Positions 25,755 through 34,254 of a stretch of DNA of 64,000 nt are shown in pieces. Origin of the DNA: GCA-002793235 sp965267355. Its GTDB lineage: Bacteria; Bacteroidota; Bacteroidia; Flavobacteriales_E; Vicingaceae. The position numbers and the translations under genes are program-made. The notes under the pieces are model-generated. The model did not search any database. It saw only the letters and a program-made list of their open reading frames with translations, and was not told the origin of the DNA. The DNA lies in NCBI GenBank assembly GCA_965267355.1, contig OZ253956.1, positions 2,542,001-2,606,000 on the forward strand, written 5' to 3'. Numbering within the stretch: the stretch's first letter is position 1; every line of letters starts with the position of its first letter.

Positions 25755-28704
25755 TTATTGCATTGTAAATCACCTCTTGAATATCTGTTCTGATATTCAT
25801 GTGCAATAACTTTTTATTCTCCGCATCTGGATATATCCTGTTAGATAAAAATATATAAACTATTTCTTGCTCTGGATCTGCCCAGGCAATTGTACCAGTA
25901 AAACCGGAGTGACCAAAACTTAAGTAAGAAACACAATTACATGTTGGTCCTCCTTCCCCATCTCTAACTGGCTTATCAAACCCTGCACCCCTTCTATTCT
26001 CATCATCCACACAATATTGGCATTTAGTAAATTCTTTTAGAGTTGTATCTTGAATGTATTCAACACCTCCATAACTACCATAATTCAAATACATTTGCAT
26101 GAGTTTGGCCAAATCATTTGCATTAGAAAACAATCCTGCATGTCCACCAACACCACCTAACATCGCTGCTCCAGGGTCATGAACATCTCCATGAATTACT
26201 TGTTTTCTAAATACTTCATCATACTCAGTTGGTGGAATTCTATCTAAACTAAATCTTTCCCTAGGCATATAACCTGCGGTTGACATTCCCATTTGAGCAT
26301 ATATCCTTCCTACATAATCTTCTATTTGTTCCCCTGTTTGCACCTCAACTATATGTTTTAAGAAGTAATAACCTAAATCACTGTACCTATACTCTTTCTC
26401 TTTAATAGGTCCTTTTAAAATTCTTTGCATGATAATATTGGGGTAATCTTTATTGATATAAATATTATCAGCTACTCTTAAAGGATAATAAGTTGAAGAA
26501 TCGGAACGATAAATAACAGTATCTAATTTTCCTCCTCTTATTGTTTTAATGTAGAAAGGAACCCAAGCTTGTAAACCACTTTGGTGAGCCAATATTTCTC
26601 TTAAGTTTAGATTGTAATAAGGTAAAGAATCTGGTATCATTTTGTGCAAATAAGTGCCTAAGGTAGAATCTAAACTAAACTTACCTTGGTCTTGAAGCTG
26701 CATAACAGATAATAATGTTGCGCCTATTTTAGTAATGGATGCTAAATCATAGATGTCTGAGTTCTTTACTGCTCTGGTTTTTTCATAAGTATGGTAACCA
26801 AATGATTTATTATAGATTACTTTTCCTTTTTGAGCTACTAATACCTGACAACCTGGATAAGCTTCCTCTTTAATACCACTAAGAGCAATACTGTCTATTC
26901 TGTATAAATCCTCAGAATTGATTCCTAACTCTTCTGGTACTGTGTATTTAAATCTATTAAGAGATTCTATTTTTAATCCTGTACCTACCTTAAACTTCTC
27001 AGAAACACTTACTGGTAATTTGCCATCAGCACCAATTCCACCAAAAATTAATTGGGCCGCTGCTTCTTGAGCATACGTACTATTCTGATAAGCTTGAATT
27101 AGTGTATTTACTTTTTCAGCACTCCCAAAATCAATCAAGCTATATGGATTTGCAAAAACTGTTAGAATAACCTTATTCTTCATGGACAGGTTAGCTATCA
27201 TATCTTTAGTGCCTGCTCCAATCTTATAACTCTTCCAAGGATTTTTGTTTGATTTATGAATTGAAACTATGATTGTATTGTACTGTCTTAACGTATCTAA
27301 CAAATCAGCATTCTTCTTGCTTTCTAATTCCTTAATAGTAAAATGATCTACATGGTTATATAGAGATAACATTTCTTGAAACTCATTTATCTCTCCTTCA
27401 CCAATGCTTAAAGAAGCTATTTTCAGCGTATCTAATCGCTTTAAAGGAATTAGGTTATCCTTATTTTGTAAAACAGTTAAAGATGCCTCAGAAAGCTTTC
27501 TATTAATTAATTCATACTCATTAGTATTCAAATCTTTAACTAAGTTCTTTGTTTCAACTGGTTTATAATCACCCAATCCTTCCCACTCCTTGGCTCTAAG
27601 TATTTTCAAACACCTTCTATCCACTTCTTCTCTGGTTACTTCTCCTTTCTCTATAGCTTTATTTATCTCAGCTATAGCAGTAGCAACATCTCCAGAAAAC
27701 AATAACACATCATTTCCTGCTAATAGAGCCTTAACGTCAACCTCACCTGGTTCAAAAAACGAACTAACTCCTTTCATGTTTAGAGCGTCAGTAAAAATCA
27801 AACCTTTAAAACCTAGGGTATCTTGCAATAAATCGGTTACAACTTCTTTTGACAAAGTGGTTGCTGTATTCTCTTCTTTTACATAAGCTGGTATGTATAA
27901 GTGAGCTACCATAATACTAGCCAAACCATTGTTAATTAACTCTTTAAAAGGATACAACTCTATTGAATCCATTCTTTCACTTGAGTGATTAATAATTGGT
28001 AGCGATTTATGTGAATCCTTATCAGTATCTCCATGCCCCGGAAAATGTTTAGCATTAGCCATTACATTAACCGACTGCATTCCTTTCATATAAGCTATTC
28101 CTTTGCTAGCCACATTACGTTTATCCTCCCCAAAAGAACGTGCATTTATTATTGGATTTTTTGGATTGATGTTAACATCTACTACAGGAGCAAAATTCAC
28201 ATGAATACCTAATCGCTTACATTGTTCACCTATATCTACTCCCATTTGGTAAATCAATTGTTCATCCTGTATCGCTCCCAATGTCATTTGCCAAGGGTAT
28301 TTAACTGTGCTATCCAAGCGCATAGCCAATCCCCACTCACCATCAATTGAAACCATTAATGGAACCTTTGATATCTCTTGATAATAATTGATTAAATTAG
28401 CTTGACGAACTGGTCCTCCTTGCATAAATATCAATCCGCCAATCTTTTGGTTTGTAATTAATTCTTCAATTTTTTGTTTATGCTTTTCTCCTTTATTAGA
28501 GTAAGCAGCCACCATAAACAATTGAGCCGTTCTTTCATCAGGACTTAAGATTTGAAATATTGAGTCTGCCCATGGAGTCGGTGATTCTTCAAAGGGAGGA
28601 ATATTCTCTTCATTTAACAAATCTCCTGCAAGAGGCGAAATAAATGCTGTACTAATGATTAATAGTAAAACACCTACCACAAATATAATTCTACTCAACT
28701 TCAT
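25747..28704 (-). CDS. GH3 beta-N-acetylglucosaminidase (NagZ-like) fused to a serine beta-lactamase-family domain
   Basis: A 985-residue exported two-enzyme fusion with an N-terminal signal or anchor (about 7-24). Residues 45-390 are a GH3 N-domain with SIDGEWGLAMRLD and KHFPGHGDTDKDSHKSLP (about 218-235). The latter is the NagZ-type His/Asp motif of beta-N-acetylglucosaminidases. A GH3 C-domain-like region (about 400-570) follows. Residues 610-985 are a class C beta-lactamase/serine hydrolase domain with the SxxK motif ASITKIG (about 653) and a YSDLGY block (about 770). Such fusions are common in Bacteroidota and are thought to process wall or glycan fragments. The dehydratase and phhA genes follow on the same strand. 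Confidence 0.9.
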   Translation of the reverse strand: MKLSRIIFVVGVLLLIISTAFISPLAGDLLNEENIPPFEESPTPWADSIFQILSPDERTAQLFMVAAYSNKGEKHKQKIEELITNQKIGGLIFMQGGPVRQANLINYYQEISKVPLMVSIDGEWGLAMRLDSTVKYPWQMTLGAIQDEQLIYQMGVDIGEQCKRLGIHVNFAPVVDVNINPKNPIINARSFGEDKRNVASKGIAYMKGMQSVNVMANAKHFPGHGDTDKDSHKSLPIINHSSERMDSIELYPFKELINNGLASIMVAHLYIPAYVKEENTATTLSKEVVTDLLQDTLGFKGLIFTDALNMKGVSSFFEPGEVDVKALLAGNDVLLFSGDVATAIAEINKAIEKGEVTREEVDRRCLKILRAKEWEGLGDYKPVETKNLVKDLNTNEYELINRKLSEASLTVLQNKDNLIPLKRLDTLKIASLSIGEGEINEFQEMLSLYNHVDHFTIKELESKKNADLLDTLRQYNTIIVSIHKSNKNPWKSYKIGAGTKDMIANLSMKNKVILTVFANPYSLIDFGSAEKVNTLIQAYQNSTYAQEAAAQLIFGGIGADGKLPVSVSEKFKVGTGLKIESLNRFKYTVPEELGINSEDLYRIDSIALSGIKEEAYPGCQVLVAQKGKVIYNKSFGYHTYEKTRAVKNSDIYDLASITKIGATLLSVMQLQDQGKFSLDSTLGTYLHKMIPDSLPYYNLNLREILAHQSGLQAWVPFYIKTIRGGKLDTVIYRSDSSTYYPLRVADNIYINKDYPNIIMQRILKGPIKEKEYRYSDLGYYFLKHIVEVQTGEQIEDYVGRIYAQMGMSTAGYMPRERFSLDRIPPTEYDEVFRKQVIHGDVHDPGAAMLGGVGGHAGLFSNANDLAKLMQMYLNYGSYGGVEYIQDTTLKEFTKCQYCVDDENRRGAGFDKPVRDGEGGPTCNCVSYLSFGHSGFTGTIAWADPEQEIVYIFLSNRIYPDAENKKLLHMNIRTDIQEVIYNAINE

Positions 28705-28857
28705 CTAATTCTTTAAAAATTTAAAATTAGTGCTAATAAACACGTTGTTTTTCTCTTAAAAATTGTATTATCAACAATCCATTTTTTATATCCGAAATTG
28801 TTAAAAACAAGTTATTAAAGTTTTCAACAAAGCCCTCTTTTTCTTTCTGATTTGAAC

Positions 28858-28865
28858 TACTTTTG
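28858..28865 (+). promoter_or_regulatory. Putative -7 promoter element for the transketolase operon
   Basis: TACTTTTG is an exact TAnnTTTG match, 32 bases before the transketolase ATG. No clean TTTG is found at the -33 position. The rest of the 193-base divergent gap is AT-rich with nothing else definite. Confidence 0.5.
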
Positions 28866-28897
28866 AAACCAATTTTTAACCTAAAAAAGCAATAAAA

Positions 28898-29743
28898 ATG
28901 CCATCAATAGCTGAATTAGAAAATATAGCATCACAAGTAAGAAGAGACATCGTAAGAATGGTACATGCCGTTAGTTCTGGACACCCAGGAGGATCACTAG
29001 GTTGTACTGACTATTTTGTGGGTCTATACTTCGAAATTATGAACCACAACTCTTCTGATTTTAAAATGGATGGTATTGGTGAAGATTTATTTTTCTTATC
29101 AAATGGACATATCTCACCTGTTTTCTACAGCACACTTGCTCGTTCAGGTTATTTTCCAGTAAATGAATTAGGAACATTCAGAAAAATTAATTCTCGATTG
29201 CAAGGTCACCCAACTACCCATGAAGGATTAGAAGGAATTAGAGTTGCGAGTGGTTCTTTAGGACAAGGACTTTCTGTTGCAATTGGTGCTGCTCAGGCAA
29301 AAAAATTAAATGGAGATAATAGTGTTGTTTACTCCTTGCATGGTGATGGTGAAATTCAAGAAGGACAGATATGGGAAGCTGCTATGTACGCTGCTCACCA
29401 CAAAGTTGACAATCTGATTTCTACCATAGATTACAACCATAAACAAATTGACGGAGACATTAGTGATGTAATCGATTTGGGAGATATAAAAGCAAAATGG
29501 CAAGCTTTTGGTTGGGATGTTATGGAAATGGATGGCAATAACATGCAAGATGTTGTAAACATATTAAATGAAGCTAAGACACACTTAGGCAAAGGAAAAC
29601 CCGTTATGATTATAATGAAAACTGAAATGGGACAAGGGGTAGACTTCATGATGGGAACTCACAAATGGCATGGTGTTGCACCAAATGACGAACAACTTGA
29701 AAATGCTCTAAACCAATTAGAAGAGACTTTAGGAGATTACTAG
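28898..29743 (+). CDS. Transketolase, N-terminal (TPP-binding) subunit
   Basis: A 281-residue polypeptide equal to the first half of transketolase. It shows AVSSGHPGGSLGCTDYF, the RLQGHPTTHEGLEGIRVASGSLGQGLS region and the TPP/Mg motif GDGEIQEGQIWEAA...DYN. The C-terminal half is encoded separately at 31208-32170. Together they would transfer two-carbon ketol units in the pentose phosphate pathway. Split transketolases are usual in some bacteria and archaea, but the halves normally adjoin; here a vWA gene intervenes. The next gene starts one base after this stop. Confidence 0.93.
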   Translation: MPSIAELENIASQVRRDIVRMVHAVSSGHPGGSLGCTDYFVGLYFEIMNHNSSDFKMDGIGEDLFFLSNGHISPVFYSTLARSGYFPVNELGTFRKINSRLQGHPTTHEGLEGIRVASGSLGQGLSVAIGAAQAKKLNGDNSVVYSLHGDGEIQEGQIWEAAMYAAHHKVDNLISTIDYNHKQIDGDISDVIDLGDIKAKWQAFGWDVMEMDGNNMQDVVNILNEAKTHLGKGKPVMIIMKTEMGQGVDFMMGTHKWHGVAPNDEQLENALNQLEETLGDY

Positions 29744-29744
29744 T

Positions 29745-31115
29745 TTGAGGTTAAAAAAACATATATACTTTATTTTACTTGCAATCAGCTTGCTTTTTGC
29801 TACTCAATCTTTTTCACAAAAGAAAACTCGTATTTTATTTGTTTTAGATGCTTCACAGAGCATGCTTGGGAAATGGGAAAACGAGCAAAAAATGAAAGTA
29901 GCAACTCGTTTGCTTAGCAATTTAATGGATAGTTTAAAGACTATTGAAAACCTTGAAGTTGGCTTAAGGGTTTACGGGCATCAGTTCTCTGTAGCTGCAG
30001 GTAACAGAAGTTGCGAGGACACAAAGTTAGAAGTTCCTTTTTCTACTAATAACTACGGCATCATTAAAACAAAACTAAAGGGATTATACCCCCAAGGTAC
30101 CACACCTATTGCTTATTCTCTGGAACAAACCAAAAACGATTTCCCTCCTTGCGCAAATTGTCGTAACATCATTATTTTAATTACTGATGGTATTGAGGAA
30201 TGTGAAGGTGACCCATGTGCAGTAGCTCTAGCTCTTCAGAAAAATGGTGTCACACTAAAACCTTTTGTAATAGGTATGGGCTTAGATTTAGAAACCATCG
30301 AAGCATTTAAGTGTGTTGGTAAATTTTACGAAACTAAAGATCAAGAGTCTTTTGAAAATGTATTGAAAGTAGTTATTTCTCAAGCAATGAATAACACTAC
30401 CGTTCAGGTTAATTTGTTAGACCAATCTGGTTTGCCTACCGAAACGGATGTAAACATGAGTTTCTACGATAATCACTCTAAAGTGATGAAATACAATTTT
30501 ATACATACCATCAATAATAGAGGTGTTCCTGACACTATTCCTTTAGATCCCGCTTTTAAATATAACTTACAGGTACACACTATTCCAGAAGTAGGAAAAG
30601 AAAACATCACCATACATCCTGGAAAGCATAATATTATAGCTGTTGATGCTCCTCAAGGACAATTAAAATTAATGATGAGTGGGATGAACGAATATGATGA
30701 TTTAAAATGTATTGTTCGGCAATCAGGAAAAATGAAAACACTTTATGTGCAAAATTTTGATGAAATAACTAAATATATTACTGGTAATTATGACTTAGAA
30801 ATACTAACTCTACCAAGAATGTATGTGAATAATGTAAATATCAAACAAAGCCATACTACTAAAGTATTTATAGAAGAACCAGGCATAGCTACTTTCTTTT
30901 TACCAAGCAGTGGCGTAACCAGTATTTTTCAATACAAAGACAATAAACTTGAATGGATTTATAACATCTCTAAATCAACTGATAGAGAAACGGTTATACT
31001 ACAACCGGGGAAATACAAAGTAGTTTACAGAGGTAGTAATGTAAAGCAAGTAATTTATACAAAAAATAAAGATTTCACCATAAAATCAGGTTCATCAACA
31101 CAAGTAAGATTTTAA
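29745..31115 (+). CDS. Exported von Willebrand factor A domain protein
   Basis: A 456-residue exported protein with a TTG start and Sec signal peptide (ending SFSQ). The vWA domain (about 27-220) has a complete MIDAS: DASQS, the later Thr in GTTPIAYSL and Asp in LITDGIEEC. The remaining 230 residues look beta-rich and may hold two or three sandwich domains (NLLDQSGLPTETDV, APQGQLKLMMSG, LQPGKYKVVYRG). A metal-dependent adhesive or binding role is inferred from the domain. It lies between the transketolase halves, one base after the first; whether it has any metabolic link is unknown. Confidence 0.85.
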   Translation: MRLKKHIYFILLAISLLFATQSFSQKKTRILFVLDASQSMLGKWENEQKMKVATRLLSNLMDSLKTIENLEVGLRVYGHQFSVAAGNRSCEDTKLEVPFSTNNYGIIKTKLKGLYPQGTTPIAYSLEQTKNDFPPCANCRNIIILITDGIEECEGDPCAVALALQKNGVTLKPFVIGMGLDLETIEAFKCVGKFYETKDQESFENVLKVVISQAMNNTTVQVNLLDQSGLPTETDVNMSFYDNHSKVMKYNFIHTINNRGVPDTIPLDPAFKYNLQVHTIPEVGKENITIHPGKHNIIAVDAPQGQLKLMMSGMNEYDDLKCIVRQSGKMKTLYVQNFDEITKYITGNYDLEILTLPRMYVNNVNIKQSHTTKVFIEEPGIATFFLPSSGVTSIFQYKDNKLEWIYNISKSTDRETVILQPGKYKVVYRGSNVKQVIYTKNKDFTIKSGSSTQVRF

Positions 31116-31134
31116 CAGGTCAAACCTGATTTTA
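31081..31134. repeat. 12-bp perfect inverted repeat across the vWA gene end
   Basis: TAAAATCAGGTT (31081-31092, inside the coding end) is matched by AACCTGATTTTA (31123-31134, after the stop). A smaller hairpin CAGGT/ACCTG (31116-31128) competes for the same right arm. It may be a weak terminator or an mRNA 3'-end stem before the second transketolase gene. Confidence 0.55.
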
Positions 31135-31207
31135 TTATTGAGAAATTTAAATGAATTAATATAAATAGAGGCGGCAAACTTTAACAGAAGCCATAATATA
31201 TAATTGC

Positions 31208-32170
31208 ATGAAAAAGTACACTTACACTGAAAAAAAAGATACTCGCTCTGGTTTTGGAGATGGGTTAACTGAATTAGGAAGAGAAAAAGAGAATGTGGTT
31301 GCACTATGTGCTGACCTAACCGGATCTCTAAAAATGAATGCATTTGCGGATGAGAATCCGGATAGATTCTTTCAAGTAGGTATTGCAGAAGCCAATATGA
31401 TGGGAATTGCGGCTGGCTTAACTATTGGTGGCAAAATTCCTTTTACTGGTACATTTGCCAACTTCTCTACAAGTAGAGTGTATGATCAGGTAAGACAATC
31501 TATTGCCTACTCTCATAAAAATGTAAAAATATGTGCATCACATGCTGGACTTACTTTAGGTGAAGATGGAGCAACACACCAGGTACTAGAAGACATTGGA
31601 ATGATGAAAATGTTGCCTGGAATGACTGTTATCAATCCTTGTGACTACAACCAAACCAAGCAAGCGACTAAAGCTATTGCTGACCACAATGGACCTGTAT
31701 ACTTACGTTTCGGAAGACCAAAAGTACCCGTGTTTATGAACGAACCTTTTGAAATTGGAAAGGCAATCAAACTTCAAGAAGGAACTGATGTGTCTATATT
31801 TGCCACTGGACACCTAGTATGGGAAGCACTACAAGCTTGTGAAGTATTAAATGAAGAAGGAATTAGTGCTGAAATAATAAATATTCATACGATTAAACCT
31901 TTAGATGAAAAAGCAGTCTTAGAATCAGCTAGCAAAACAAAATGTGTTGTAACTGCTGAAGAACACATGATAAATGGCGGTTTAGGAGATAGCATAGCTC
32001 AAGTGATTAGTAGAAATGCTCCACTACCTATTGAGTACGTAGGAGTTAATGATACTTTCGGTGAAAGCGGAACTCCAGACCAATTGATGGAAAAATATTG
32101 CTTAAATGCTGAAGCTATTGTTAAAGCTGCTAAAAATGCTATCAATAGAAAAACAACGGCATTAGCTTAA
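31208..32170 (+). CDS. Transketolase, C-terminal (pyrimidine-binding/C-domain) subunit
   Basis: A 320-residue second half of transketolase. The pyrimidine-binding domain has FGDGLTELGREKENVVALCADLTGS, FQVGIAEANMMGIAAGL (with the catalytic-site Glu of the family in AEAN) and SHAGLTLGEDGATHQ. The C-terminal domain starts near residue 190 (DVSIFATGHLVWEAL). It must pair with the product of 28898-29743 to form a working enzyme. DXS-like assignment is less likely because of the split and the GEDGATHQ pattern. A terminator follows 20 bases after the stop. Confidence 0.93.
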   Translation: MKKYTYTEKKDTRSGFGDGLTELGREKENVVALCADLTGSLKMNAFADENPDRFFQVGIAEANMMGIAAGLTIGGKIPFTGTFANFSTSRVYDQVRQSIAYSHKNVKICASHAGLTLGEDGATHQVLEDIGMMKMLPGMTVINPCDYNQTKQATKAIADHNGPVYLRFGRPKVPVFMNEPFEIGKAIKLQEGTDVSIFATGHLVWEALQACEVLNEEGISAEIINIHTIKPLDEKAVLESASKTKCVVTAEEHMINGGLGDSIAQVISRNAPLPIEYVGVNDTFGESGTPDQLMEKYCLNAEAIVKAAKNAINRKTTALA

Positions 32171-32190
32171 TAGATATTTAAACTCAATAT

Positions 32191-32222
32191 AAATCCACTA
32201 GCTTATCAGTTAGTGGATTTTT
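32191..32222 (+). terminator. Intrinsic terminator after the transketolase operon
   Basis: AAATCCACTA (32191-32200) pairs with TAGTGGATTT (32211-32220) over a 10-base loop, and five T residues follow. It ends only seven bases before the sigma-factor ATG, so the sigma gene must rely on read-through or on a promoter overlapping this structure. Confidence 0.75.
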
Positions 32223-32228
32223 AGTTTT

Positions 32229-32777
32229 ATGGAACATTACTCTGACGAAAAATTACTGGAACTGTTTGCAGAAAAAGATTCTGCCAACTACGCCTTTAAC
32301 CTTATCGTTAGAAAATACCAAGAAAGATTATACTGGCACATACGAAGAATGGTTATAGACCATGATGATGCTGATGATGTATTGCAAAACACATTTGTAA
32401 AAGTATGGAAAGGTCTATCAAACTTTAAAAGTGAATCAAAGCTATATACCTGGCTATACAGGATAGCTACAAACGAAACCATTACTTTTCTAAACAAAAA
32501 GAAAAAACGTTTCTTCATCTCTTTAAATGATGTTGAACAAGAACTATCATACTCATTAGAGCACAATGATGGTTTCAGTGGAGATGAAATACAACTCAAG
32601 CTTCAAAAAGCCATTTTAACCTTACCAGAAAAACAAAGAATGGTATTTAATATGAAATACTTTGAGGAAATGAAATATGAAGATATGAGTGAAATTTTAA
32701 ATACTTCGGCAGGAGCATTAAAAGCATCTTACCATCATGCAGTAAAAAAAATTGAAGATTTTTTTAAAGAAGATTAA
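32229..32777 (+). CDS. ECF-type RNA polymerase sigma factor
   Basis: A 182-residue sigma-70 family ECF factor. Region 2 shows VRKYQERLYWHIRRMVIDHDDADDVLQNTFVKVWKGL (about 25-60) and YTWLYRIATNETITFLNKKK. Region 4 shows LPEKQRMVFNMKYFEEMKYEDMSEIL followed by the recognition-helix portion TSAGALKASYHHAVKKI. Downstream are a small membrane protein with an ECF-anti-sigma-like layout and a CpxP/Spy-like periplasmic protein, forming a three-gene stress cassette. Target promoters are unknown. TAGTTTTA directly before the ATG could be a poor -7 element. Confidence 0.93.
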   Translation: MEHYSDEKLLELFAEKDSANYAFNLIVRKYQERLYWHIRRMVIDHDDADDVLQNTFVKVWKGLSNFKSESKLYTWLYRIATNETITFLNKKKKRFFISLNDVEQELSYSLEHNDGFSGDEIQLKLQKAILTLPEKQRMVFNMKYFEEMKYEDMSEILNTSAGALKASYHHAVKKIEDFFKED

Positions 32778-32810
32778 ACCATCAAATAAAAAACTAGTCA
32801 TAGAACCAGA

Positions 32811-33257
32811 ATGAAAAAACAGGATAACATACCCGAAAATAGTTCTTCATTTTTAGATGAAATTGACAAAAAGAACAATTTTTCAGTACCGAAAAATTAT
32901 TTTAAAGTTTTACCTGAAATAATTAACAACAAATTATTGGAAAACAACAAATTAAAAAAACCTTTTGACATTTTGTCATGGCGTGTTTTAACCCCTTCCC
33001 TGTCTGTTTTAATCTTATTTTTTGTTCTGTTTAACTACTATAATACCCCAGATGAAATCACACTTAATAATGAAGAGTTAAGTGAACTTCTTATGGAGGA
33101 AAATTATAGTGAAATAGATGACTATTTAGTATATGAAACTTACGCTGAAATTCTTGAAGAAGAAGATAATGACATCACAAATTCAGAAACAGAAGCATAC
33201 ATTGATTATTTAATTGAGAACGATATTGATATTAACGCAATAATAGAAGAACTATAA
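32811..33257 (+). CDS. Small single-pass membrane protein, candidate anti-sigma factor
   Basis: A 148-residue protein with a cytosolic N-terminal part of about 55 residues (PENSSSFLDEIDKKNNFSVPKNYF), one transmembrane segment (about 60-78, TPSLSVLILFFVLFNYY) and a very acidic periplasmic tail. The pattern, and the opening SVPKNYFxxLPE, are what one sees for genes following ECF sigma factors in Bacteroidota. No ZAS zinc motif is visible. The anti-sigma role is inferred from position and topology only. It lies 33 bases after the sigma gene and three bases before the Spy-like gene. Confidence 0.65.
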   Translation: MKKQDNIPENSSSFLDEIDKKNNFSVPKNYFKVLPEIINNKLLENNKLKKPFDILSWRVLTPSLSVLILFFVLFNYYNTPDEITLNNEELSELLMEENYSEIDDYLVYETYAEILEEEDNDITNSETEAYIDYLIENDIDINAIIEEL

Positions 33258-33260
33258 CTT

Positions 33261-33743
33261 ATGGATACGATGAAAATAAAAAAATTAATAGCAACATTAA
33301 TGATAATTACCATTTGTCCTACTATTTTACTAGCCCAACCAAAAGGAAAAGGAAAACCAAGTAAGGACAAGGTTAAAGCAATGAAAGTAGCTTACATTAC
33401 AGAAAAACTAGACCTTAGCACAAAAGAAGCTCAGCAGTTTTGGCCTATATATAATGAATTTGACGGTAAAATGGAAGCAACCCATAAAGAACTTAGAAAA
33501 ATGCACCGCCAAGAAAAAAGCATTGATGATATGACAGATAGTGAGGTTGACAAAATGCTAAACAAGCACACTGAACTTCGTCAAAAAGAATTTATTATAG
33601 AAAAAGAATATCACCAAAAATTCAAGAAAGTATTACCGATAAAGAAAATTGCAAAACTTTATAGAGCCGAACATGATTTCAAGCGAGACCTATTAAAGAA
33701 AATCAAGAACCATCAAGGGGGTCCACCTCCACCAAGACATTAA
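33261..33743 (+). CDS. Periplasmic CpxP/Spy-like protein
   Basis: A 160-residue exported, helical, highly charged protein. The signal peptide ends near ILLAQ; the start may be the first ATG or the one three codons on (MKIKKL). The mature part has the pattern ITEKLDLSTKEAQQFWPIYNEFDGKME, similar to the LTxxQ helices of Spy/CpxP chaperones and metal-stress sensors, and ends in GGPPPPRH. As last gene of a sigma/membrane-protein cassette it may report envelope stress; this is inference. A strong bidirectional terminator follows. Confidence 0.72.
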   Translation: MDTMKIKKLIATLMIITICPTILLAQPKGKGKPSKDKVKAMKVAYITEKLDLSTKEAQQFWPIYNEFDGKMEATHKELRKMHRQEKSIDDMTDSEVDKMLNKHTELRQKEFIIEKEYHQKFKKVLPIKKIAKLYRAEHDFKRDLLKKIKNHQGGPPPPRH

Positions 33744-33775
33744 AAAAAGCCCTGAGTTAATTCAGGGCTTTTTTT
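33742..33775. terminator. Bidirectional intrinsic terminator
   Basis: A7-GCCCTGA (33742-33755) pairs with TCAGGGC-T7 (33762-33775) over a six-base loop. The A and T tracts make it work on both strands: for the sigma cassette on the plus strand and the PUR-type gene on the minus strand. Confidence 0.9.
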
Positions 33776-33793
33776 ATCTTTATTCAAATTATA

Positions 33794-34168
33794 TTATTCA
33801 GCTGCTGCATCTCCAGAATCTCCTCCTAAATCATCGAAACTAACATCTGAAAACTCTGAAGCTACCTTCTCCACTACTTCTTCTCCTTGTTCAGCTTTCA
33901 ATTCTTTAATTTTATTAATTGCTTCTTCTAAACCATTAGTAAACTTCTCAAAATCTTCTTTGTATAAGAAAAGCTTATGCTTTTCAAAAAAGAATTTTTG
34001 CGTTTCATTATTAAATCTCCTTTTACTTTCAGTAATGGTTAAATAATAATCTTCAGCTCTTGTTGACTTCACATCGAAAAAATAAGTTCTCTTCCCTGCT
34101 CTTACTGCTTTAGAAAATACCTCATCTCTACCATTTTCGTTGTTCTTATTATTCTCTTGTCCTTCCAT
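33794..34168 (-). CDS. DUF3276 / PUR-family nucleic-acid-binding protein
   Basis: About 124 residues. The core (about 15-85: DEVFSKAVRAGKRTYFFDVKSTRAEDYYLTITESKRRF and FFEKHKLFLYKEDFEKF) matches the PUR repeat of Bacteroidota DUF3276 proteins, known to bind single-stranded DNA or RNA and to form dimers. The C-terminal 30 residues are acidic. I place the start at ATG 34166-34168; an in-frame TTG lies two codons upstream. Usually a single-copy conserved gene in the phylum. Specific targets unknown. Confidence 0.88.
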   Translation of the reverse strand: MEGQENNKNNENGRDEVFSKAVRAGKRTYFFDVKSTRAEDYYLTITESKRRFNNETQKFFFEKHKLFLYKEDFEKFTNGLEEAINKIKELKAEQGEEVVEKVASEFSDVSFDDLGGDSGDAAAE

Positions 34169-34254
34169 CTTCAATTTTTTAAGTGATTAATACATACAAA
34201 TCTGCCGAATAAATCTTAAAAAAACAAGTTGAACGATAAATTAAATACATACAT

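Noticed and set aside
29745..31115. vWA gene as a product of frameshift or fusion within transketolase
   Set aside because: Both transketolase halves are complete at their ends, and the vWA protein has its own signal peptide and complete MIDAS, so it is an independent gene.
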